NCBI GenBank assembly: GCA_007026445.1
Contig: VDMD01000302.1
Location: 1-12,374, forward strand
DNA: 12,374 nucleotides
From: Schizophyllum amplum
Lineage: Eukaryota; Basidiomycota; Agaricomycetes; Agaricales; Schizophyllaceae
Reading direction: 5' to 3'
Positions within the stretch are counted from its first letter, which is position 1; every line of letters starts with the position of its first letter. Made by a program: the position numbers and the translations under genes. Shown one piece after another: positions 6,780 through 12,374 of the stretch. The notes beneath the pieces were generated by a model that worked only from the letters and a program-made list of their open reading frames with translations, did not search any database and had not been told where the DNA came from.

Positions 6780-7001
6780 ATGTCCAGTACTGAAAGTAAC
6801 CCCTATCCGAAACAGGCCCCCTCACCGAAACGCTCGCTCCCGCCGCGATTTGAGCACTCCCACCCGTCCGAAAAATTCCAGAAAAATGCGCGTAATTAGT
6901 TGGAGATACGGTACTATATGTATACAGAATATCACGGTAAAATATGAGCATTGAGGAGAACAATGCAGAGAACAATGGGGAAAATCGCAGCTCGCCCGTG
7001 C
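6780..7001. other. Possible terminal region of a pogo-type element
   Basis: There is no gene. The word CCGAAAC occurs at 6807-6813 and 6825-6831, with a near copy CCGAAAA at 6868-6874. The sequence near 6786-6802 begins AGTACTGAAAGTAACCC. Lying just 3' of the transposase-like frame and next to the LTR junction, this could be the terminal or subterminal region of a DNA transposon into which the LTR element inserted. The other end is not identified. Confidence 0.3.
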
Positions 7002-7900
7002 TCATTCAATAGCGCCGAGCTCTGCACCCATCAGTGGATCTCCAAAGCGTCGTGTAGCAACTCTACGACGTTTTGAGGGCCTCTCCAGCTCGTCTGCGGT
7101 AGGTATCAAAGCCTCTGTATCTGCGGGAGCCTCGTTCTCCTTCTCCGCTGGAGCTGTGGCCTCGAGAATGAGCTCGGGTAGTTCGCCATTGAACGCATCC
7201 ATCAGTTCATCGTCCTCAGCGATCTCGTCGGGTCCGATAGACCCTTCTGAGGATGAGTCTTCACCTGACTCGCTATCAGACAGCAGATCGTGCTGACTTG
7301 CACCAATCCTGCCGCCTCGCCCCCGCCCGCGTCCTCGCCCCGCCCCCGCCCAGATGCCGTCCCTCGTGTAGCGCCGTCACTGCGCCCTCGTCCGCGCCCT
7401 CTCCCGCGACCACGGCCTCTAGAAGCCTCCTTCTTGGCATCCTTGGCGTTTCTCTCGTCGCGTTTCTCCTTCAACGCCTTGAAGGTATAAATCCTCGACT
7501 CGCCCTGAGGCTGTCGACGATCTGGCTTCTTGTTACGACCTTCCTCGTGCTGCTGAAGTTCGCGGATGCGGTCGTACTGTAGTGCTACGCGAGTGCGCGA
7601 GTGCTCGAGCTCCGTCCCAATCCGTTTCGCCAGCTGGAGGGCCTTAGACGGGGTCTCACCAGGATCGGCAAGCACATCGGCAAGCTGTGCAAGACCCTTA
7701 CTTGGCTTGGATGGGTCGCAGGTGGGGGTGGAGGGGATCTCTGAGGGAGAGGATGGGCGTGATTCGTTGGGACCCGCGCGCTGCTGCTCGTAGTAATGGT
7801 GCATGACCGGCAAGGCCTCCCGGTTCAGTGGATAGATTCTCCTTAGGCACCCAACAAAGTGACCTTTAGCTACCACTTTTCCCACAATCTCTGGGGGCTA
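7002..7900 (-). pseudogene. C-terminal remnant of a probable pogo/DDE_1-type transposase
   Basis: The frame opens after a TAG near 7903 and gives IVGKVVAKG, then FVGCLRRIYPLNREALP. This resembles the end of the DDE_1 (pogo/Fot) domain, which typically reads 'fR.tGIyPlnr.a'. After it come a Ser/Pro-rich linker, a Leu/Gln/Arg-rich helix (KALQLAKRIGTELEHSRTR...), a basic Lys/Arg segment, an Arg-Gly repeat region and an acidic Asp/Glu/Ser tail. The tail lies in a neighbouring frame: a one-base shift within the G-rich run near 7330-7350 turns the C-terminal chance sequence into GGRIGASQHDLLSDSESGED and continues to a stop at 7002. The catalytic Asp-Asp-Glu core and the DNA-binding domain are absent. 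The family call rests on one short motif; it could instead be an unrelated nuclear protein with an RG-rich tail. Confidence 0.45.
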
Positions 7901-7918
7901 ACTGGCCTTTTTCACAGA

Positions 7919-7978
7919 CATCAGATATGTCTGACAGATATTTCTGTACACCGACATCTCTGTTAGACATATCTGATG
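7919..7978. repeat. Perfect 14-bp inverted repeat with inner palindrome
   Basis: CATCAGATATGTCT at 7919-7932 pairs exactly with AGACATATCTGATG at 7965-7978. The loop holds a second hairpin, ACAGA at 7934-7938 and TCTGT at 7943-7947. Confidence 0.9.
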
Positions 7979-7995
7979 CGTCCGAGACCTCTGTA

Positions 7996-8015
7996 TACAC
8001 AGCTATATCTGTGTA
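7996..8015. repeat. Perfect 7-bp inverted repeat
   Basis: TACACAG at 7996-8002 and CTGTGTA at 8009-8015 with a six-base loop, inside the TCTG/CAGA cluster. Confidence 0.8.
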
Positions 8016-8180
8016 CGGCTATGTCTAATTCCAGTATTCTCTGCGGGCAGACATCTCTGTCGTTGTAAATTAAAACCCGCAGACGTGTCTGCTTTGCCAG
8101 ACACTGCTGCAATCAGCTGTAGCTGTACACAGAACTCTCTGCTGCATCAATACATCTCTGATAACAGAAGTATCTGACTG

Positions 8181-8361
8181 CTAAATTTATATAGTATTGC
8201 ACCATTTTTGCCTTTGAGCCAAGCCAACCTGCATCATCTTCCTGTTCCCTCTTAATTCAAAGAAACGCCTCACGATAACCTTCAAACGCATGCCACTGTA
8301 GTAAGTGAAGATCATAAAGACATTGCAAGGCCCGCTACTCTGGCTACTCGCCGTGGTTGGC
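8181..8361 (-). other. Probable 3' untranslated region of the five-exon gene
   Basis: AT-richer DNA lies directly after the TAG at 8362-8364 and has no coding sense. No canonical poly(A) signal stands out. Fungal signals are degenerate, so this is not informative. Confidence 0.35.
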
Positions 8362-11300
8362 CTACTCATTGTCGTCGCCCTCGTCATCGTCACCGTCCTC
8401 CTGCACATCGCTGTCCTCCTCCTGGTCGCCCTCCTCCTCCACCTCCTCTTCCTCCTCCTCATCCTCGTCGTCGTCATTGCTGACCTCGTCGTCCTGCTTC
8501 TCGATCTGTCTCCCCTTCCCCTTCTCCTTGAACCGCGCCTGCTGTTGCGTGTGCTCCGGCGTCGCATCATACTCCTCGTCGTCGCTCAAGTCGACCCACT
8601 TCGCCTCCACCTTCGCCTTTGCTGCCTTCCTCTTCTCGCCTTCAACACTATCACCGTCGCTGGAAGCATCACTGTCTTCGACACTGGGCTCGGGTGCCTG
8701 GGCGGCGTCAATTTTGCTAGTCTTCTTCGAGCCGCGCTTTGTGGTCTTTTTCAGCGCCGCCTTCTTCGGCGCCTTGCCAGCTGGAAGCGCGATATCATCG
8801 TCCGAGTCCTGCACATATCCAGCACAGCGCTCCTCCCCCCAGTATGGCTGCCACTTGTGACGTAGATCCATACGGTCCTTCCTGTCACGCCTGTACGCCA
8901 ACGAGCGCTCCCTCCAGGTGATGAGAGGCTCGCCCTCCTCCGTCTCCACTATCGGGTTGAGCGCTAGCCCCTTGAGGTTGTTGCTGACGCACTGCTCCTC
9001 CGGCAACGGCACTACAGCTGGCGCCTTGTGCTTCAGCAAGACCTCGTCCGCTTCTTCGTCACAGAGGCCCCGCACGTCAATTTCCTCCTCGGCTTTCCGG
9101 CGGCGTTCGAGGATAATGGCCAACCTGGCTCCCCAGCCCTTGCCTTTCGGCTTGTAGAGGTACTCGTCAGGTTCCCCTATAGGCATCGCGTTCTTCCATT
9201 CTTTGGGCCAGCCGGTGACTTTAACGCCCCAGCGGTACGCAATGTCGGGGAACTGCTCGCGAGGGAATTGATGTGGAATATCACCAGGCTGCGCATTTTT
9301 AGAGAAGGTGAATCCCGAGCGTTTCGTTATCATGCCTGCCCGGATGGTCAGTAAGTACGCCTTTTGTGCATCGGATACGCGAGCCAACTTACCAATATCC
9401 TCCCGCAAAGCTCCACGCAACAGCCGCATCCCAAGATCCTCCTTGTTGAAGACTTGCCGCGCGGCGTCCTCCCAGTCCTTCTTGATGAAGTATGGAGTGA
9501 CCACCTTCATGTCCGTCACCATCTGGCCGTCCTCGTTCAACTTGCTGTATCTGTGCCCAAGGGTTAGCCACCAATTCCCGAGCTGGAGAGTATAGCTGAC
9601 CGAAGGATGCGCTCCACAATGTCCAGCCCCCCTGCGAACTCGCTTTGTACGTATCCAAAATCGTCCTGAACGTCGGCCCTCCACCAAACATAACAGCCCC
9701 CGCTGACTTGCCGCCGCGCCCGTGAGTATCGACGATCCAACCAACGGGTGTCATGCCGTCTTCGAGCACAGTGGACATGGCAAGGCGTGAGTAGTGGTCC
9801 GCCGTGTCATGAAGAACGCGGGTCCGTTTATTTGCGCTGCCGGCCTTCTGGCGCGAAGCGGTCAGGTCGGCCGCATACACCAGCTCCGCCTCGAAGTGCT
9901 TCGAGATGGCGGCCTCCGTCGGATTGGGGCCAAGCTCTGCCATCTTGGCCTTATAAGCCGCGTCTGCCGCTCTGGTCAGCTCGTCCGCCGACACTGGTGT
10001 AAGATTGATTAGCAAAACTGAGTGGGCGGCAGGAGACATCCCACTTACTGCCACTGTTTGGGTGCGTAGCTGCGTAGTAGCTGCGGTACCGGTTGTTACG
10101 GTTCTCCTTCCGGGGCCGCACGTTGTCCGGGTGCATCCATCCTTCAGCTGAGAAGAGCTCGTTCAAAGGTACGTCGTGTTTTGCGGCCAGCGACGACAGA
10201 TCCTGGAGGTACTTCGTCCCAAGGTTTCGGGCTTGCAAACGTATATGTTCGGCGATCTTCCCCCCCTTCTTCTTGCCTTTCGCCTTCTCTGCGGCGTCCT
10301 GTTTGGCGCGTGGCTTGGGCTTGGAAGGCCCGGCAACTTGAGATGGGTCTTCCACGCCATCGTCCGCCCATGCCGCCTGGTACTCGTCAGCGGTAGGATC
10401 CACCGGGCTCGACGTACGACCCTGCACATAGTTGTCCACCGCAGTAGCATAGGCCTGCCCGGCGATTGCCGTTTCATGGCGGCGGTGTTGTCCTTGCGTG
10501 GCGCCTGCCCGTCATTGCGTCCCCCCTGTCCTTCTGCCGTGGTGCCGGTGGCGCAACGTTGTTGAGCTTCGCCTTCTTGCTCTTCTTCAAACGCGGTGCT
10601 GACCACCCCTCGTCTCCCGACGAGCTCAGGTCGGGGCCGTCTAAGGATGCAAACCGTCGCTTGCCCTTCTCTGCTTGTCGCCCGGGCTCAGGCATGGGCT
10701 CCGCACCGCTCGGCTTCCTCTTTTTCAACGGTGGCTTGGAACCTTCACGGGGATCACCCTCGCTAGACGAACCGGAGGGGAAGTCGTCTTGGGGGGCCTG
10801 ATTGCGGGCCGATCTTCTTTCGCTTCCCCGACGCCAGAGCGGCGAGCTTGTCGCGACGCTCCTGTAGAGCGATCTGGGAACCCGCGTGTACGCGTCCAGA
10901 CGCAGGGCCCGGCACAACCTTGGGCGGCATAGGGTTCTCGCCAGCAGGATCCGCGAGGCGACGCTTGGCCGGCAAGTCAACGTATGCAATGGAGGATGTC
11001 TGCAGTGATCCCCCTGCCCCGGGCGTCGCACGACATACGGAGGCGCCGGGGGTAGGGGTGCAGGGGGGGCTCCAGAGGCGCCGTTCGCAGCATCAGCATA
11101 GCTCACCTGTAATAGTTCGTGTTAGCGTCTGTGTAAATCACAATGATAACAACGCACCCCATTCAAGACCTTGCCAGAGCCTGTCGTCTGGTGCGTCTGG
11201 TGCTGCATCGTCTTCCGTGCGGTGGTGGGAAGGGGCTTGATGACACGCTCGTGCGTGCCCGCGGACAGCTTGTCCGGCGTGGGCGCCAGCGCACCGGCGA

Positions 11301-11748
11301 CGCCAGATGACTTGTTCCCAGCAGCCGCGGCAACCTTCTGCTTCGCCCCAGAGCGCTCGTCGGTCTTCTTTGGGCCGGTAATCTTGCCCTTGCGGCCACC
11401 GGGAGGGCCCACCTTCTCCGGCTGAGTGGCCTGCCCCGCCTTGCCGCCTGGGGCTCCCGCCTTCCCGCGCGCGGCGCCCTGCCCGCCCTTCGCTCCTTCG
11501 CGTCCTTCGCGTCCTTCGCGTCCTTCGCGTCCTTCGCGTCCTTCGCGTCCTTCGCGTTTCCTCCTTCGCGTCCTTCGCGACCCTTCGCGTCCTTCGCGAC
11601 CTTCGCGACCTTCGCGACCTTCGCAGTCGCGGGGCCCTTCCCGCCCGTGGCGTTCCGTCGTAGGTTTCGCCCCTCGGGTAACCGACCGCGTAACATGCGG
11701 GACCGCCTCCGCTTCAGCGAGCTTAGTAGTACGACGAGTGTTCATCAT
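8362..11748 (-). CDS. Uncharacterised five-exon protein with acidic tail
   Basis: I do not recognise a function. The model is exons 11748-11158, 11106-10049, 9993-9601, 9550-9393 and 9335-8362, joined by introns of 51, 55, 50 and 57 bases, coding for about 1,060 residues. The start is the first of two tandem ATGs (MMNTRRTTK). The N-terminal third has REG repeats and Lys/Arg/Pro-rich segments with possible nuclear-localisation signals (LKKRKP, KKSKKAK). The core reads ARNLGTKYLQDLSSLAAKH, NRYRSYYAATHPNSG, NPTEAAISKHFEAELVY, DHYSRLAMSTVLEDG and GWPKEWKNAMP. The C-terminus is almost pure Asp/Glu and suggests a nuclear or chromatin protein. The style recalls large uncharacterised families expanded in Agaricomycetes, often near transposons (from memory, unverified). 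Exon 2 needs several frame corrections: near 11035-11045, at G6 10791-10796, at C6 10521-10526 and near 10475. Exon 3 needs one at C6 9627-9632. The gene may therefore be decayed. Confidence 0.6.
9336..9392 (-). other. Intron 4, 57 bases, in frame and without stop
   Basis: The donor is a perfect GTAAGT, the branch region is TACTGAC, and the acceptor is GGGCAG. Its length is a multiple of three and it contains no stop, so the unspliced frame stays open. The phase is 1. Splicing joins ...REDIG to MITKRSG. Confidence 0.7.
9551..9600 (-). other. Intron 3, 50 bases
   Basis: The donor GTCAGC is weak, but the branch site GGCTAACC and acceptor GGGCACAG are good. Phase 2 joins ...VERILR to YSKLNEDGQ. 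This requires one missing base in the preceding G6 (minus strand). An alternative donor, GTACAA at 9650, gives a 100-base intron in the same phase without that correction. Confidence 0.5.
9994..10048 (-). other. Intron 2, 55 bases
   Basis: Donor GTAAGT, branch TGCTAATC, acceptor CACCAG. The phase is 1, and the split codon becomes ATG, joining ...HPNSG to MSADELTRAAD. The frames on each side differ and the intron reconciles them exactly. Confidence 0.8.
11107..11157 (-). other. Intron 1, 51 bases
   Basis: Donor GTGCGT, branch GACGCTAACACG, acceptor TATTACAG. Phase 0, joining ...GKVLNG to VSYADAANG. Without splicing the frame stops at 11122. Confidence 0.75.
11495..11557 (-). repeat. 9-bp minisatellite encoding Arg-Glu-Gly repeats
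   Basis: Seven perfect tandem copies of CCTTCGCGT (plus strand) lie at 11495-11557, with more diverged copies to about 11624. On the minus strand in the exon 1 frame they encode repeated REG. A second minus-strand frame also stays open, giving KDA repeats, which shows how a 9-bp repeat keeps all frames open. Confidence 0.9.
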
Positions 11749-12080
11749 ATTCGCTGTAGCGCTGCCGTTGTCGGTGAGTTTGACGTGGTAAGAAGCAGGA
11801 AGAAAACCAAGACGCAGGCTGGACAGAAACGTCTGGAGGGCCGATCAGTCTGAGGCCCCAACATCAAGCCTCGTGTTGGTCCTATTGATGAGATCCCTCC
11901 TTCTTGCTTGACCCTGGCTTCGGCACTTTCGGAATATCTGTAATGTTCTCAGCAATTCCACAGCTGGCCCAAACTACTGCCAAACTCACACGACTCATTC
12001 AGGCTGCAGCAAGATACTGGTAATATTGTAAGATTGTACGATAAAAAGCTGGCTGTAAGCGACGACTGCCCTCAGCGACC
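11749..12080. other. Intergenic region between two minus-strand genes
   Basis: No coding sense is seen. It should contain the 3' end of the gene on the right and the promoter of the five-exon gene. No TATA box is evident near 11749-11850. Confidence 0.45.
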
Positions 12081-12374
12081 CTATTGAGACTGGCAGAAAT
12101 GGCGACTCAGATCCCCCTTCGACTTCTTGAAGCCAACCCTGTGAACGCATGCCGGGCACAGCACATAGTAGACGATGGCCCTCGTGTCCATTGAGGTCGG
12201 GATCCAAACCAACTCCTCCCTGCCGACCTCCTTGAACGAATGCCTGTTCGTCGGGGAGTTTCTGTAAACAACCGCGAACTCAAGGCTCTCGTAGCCGGCA
12301 AGGTAGAGTATCGATTCAACGCTGGCGAGGCTGTGCAGGTCAAGCTGCAGAAGAGGGACAGTGGCGGCGATGGG
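12081..12374 (-). CDS. C-terminal 97 residues of a protein with a CCHC zinc-finger-like motif (partial)
   Basis: The frame is open from the window edge (codon start at 12374) to a TAG at 12081-12083. It has no Met near its visible start, so its 5' part lies outside the window. The first part has natural composition, reading LDLHSLASVESILYLAGYES and EFAVVYRNSPTNRHSFKEV. The C-terminal part contains CPAC, then 15 residues, then HFC, a possible CX2CX15HXC zinc-binding site within VLCPACVHRVGF...DLSRHFC. Two other minus-strand frames are open here but give Arg/Ser-rich chance translations. The gene could be a zinc-finger regulator or a transposon-encoded protein. An intron just upstream cannot be excluded. 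Confidence 0.6.
   Translation of the reverse strand, partial: PIAATVPLLQLDLHSLASVESILYLAGYESLEFAVVYRNSPTNRHSFKEVGREELVWIPTSMDTRAIVYYVLCPACVHRVGFKKSKGDLSRHFCQSQ

Larger units (their letters stand above)
7914..8180. repeat. Cluster of TCTG/CAGA motifs with nested palindromes
   Basis: In about 265 bases I count TCTG 12 times and its complement CAGA 8 times, against roughly two expected in total. Many belong to a degenerate word close to AGACATCTCTG. The cluster lies in a gap between two minus-strand coding regions, immediately 5' of the transposase-like remnant. Dense short motifs in both orientations are typical of subterminal transposase-binding regions of DNA transposons; that role is inference. 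Confidence 0.75.

Noticed and set aside
8305..8865. 186-codon plus-strand Leu/Val-rich frame resembling a membrane protein
   Set aside because: It is the antisense of the acidic tail: GAG/GAC codons read as CTC/GTC, giving false hydrophobicity.
10455..10557. 103-base intron with GTTGCG donor and GGGCAG acceptor
   Set aside because: It preserves frame, but the donor is poor and it would remove sequence with good protein sense. Two one-base losses explain it better, though it is not excluded.
11000..11157. 158-base intron joining exon 1 directly to 10999
   Set aside because: It preserves frame, but the 51-base alternative has a clear CTAAC branch site and acceptor and keeps a natural exon.
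1..12374. tRNA, rRNA, CRISPR array or bacterial operon features
   Set aside because: No tRNA-like T-loop/acceptor pairing, no rRNA words and no spaced direct repeats were seen. The short-intron gene structure is eukaryotic.

Overview
The window looks like a repeat-rich, gene-poor stretch of a basidiomycete (probably Agaricomycete) nuclear genome. The reasons are high GC, 50-57 nt introns with GTAAGT-type donors and CTAAC/CTGAC branch sites, LTRs of the TGTTATGACC...TAACA type common in basidiomycete Ty3/gypsy elements, and low-complexity acidic or Arg/Pro-rich proteins. The organism assignment is inference; no rRNA, tRNA or core housekeeping gene is visible.

Layout, left to right. (1) 1-2880 has no convincing gene. 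It holds a hairpin (466-529), a complete 614-bp non-autonomous hAT-type element (719-1332) with 15-bp perfect terminal inverted repeats and a perfect 8-bp target-site duplication, a CACGTG-centred palindrome (1726-1735), and a GC-rich tandem-repeat block (about 2290-2830) with 17-, 19- and 52-bp units. (2) 2880-6779, minus strand, is the 5' part of a Ty3/gypsy LTR retrotransposon: LTR (6496-6779), a primer site that matches the LTR itself rather than a tRNA (self-priming, Tf1/sushi style), and a gag of about 1,160 codons. Reverse transcriptase, RNase H, integrase and the second LTR are absent. (3) 6780-8180 holds the C-terminal part of a probable pogo/DDE_1-type transposase (about 7002-7900, minus). 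It is bordered by CCGAAAC repeats on one side and by a striking 265-bp cluster of TCTG/CAGA motifs on the other. (4) 8362-11748, minus strand, is a five-exon gene for a protein of about 1,060 residues of no recognised function: Arg-Glu-Gly repeats and a basic linker N-terminally, a conserved-looking core, and an acidic tail. (5) 12081-12374 is the 3' end of another minus-strand gene with a CCHC-type zinc-finger-like motif; it runs off the window.

A theme joins regions 2-4: each coding region can be read as one sensible protein only if the frame changes several times. Nearly all the changes are in the same direction (one base missing) and most lie in or beside runs of G or C. Either these are decaying repeats or the assembly under-calls homopolymers; this matters for every gene call here. 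Only the zinc-finger fragment is a plausible host gene, and the five-exon gene could be a host gene or cargo of a repeat family.
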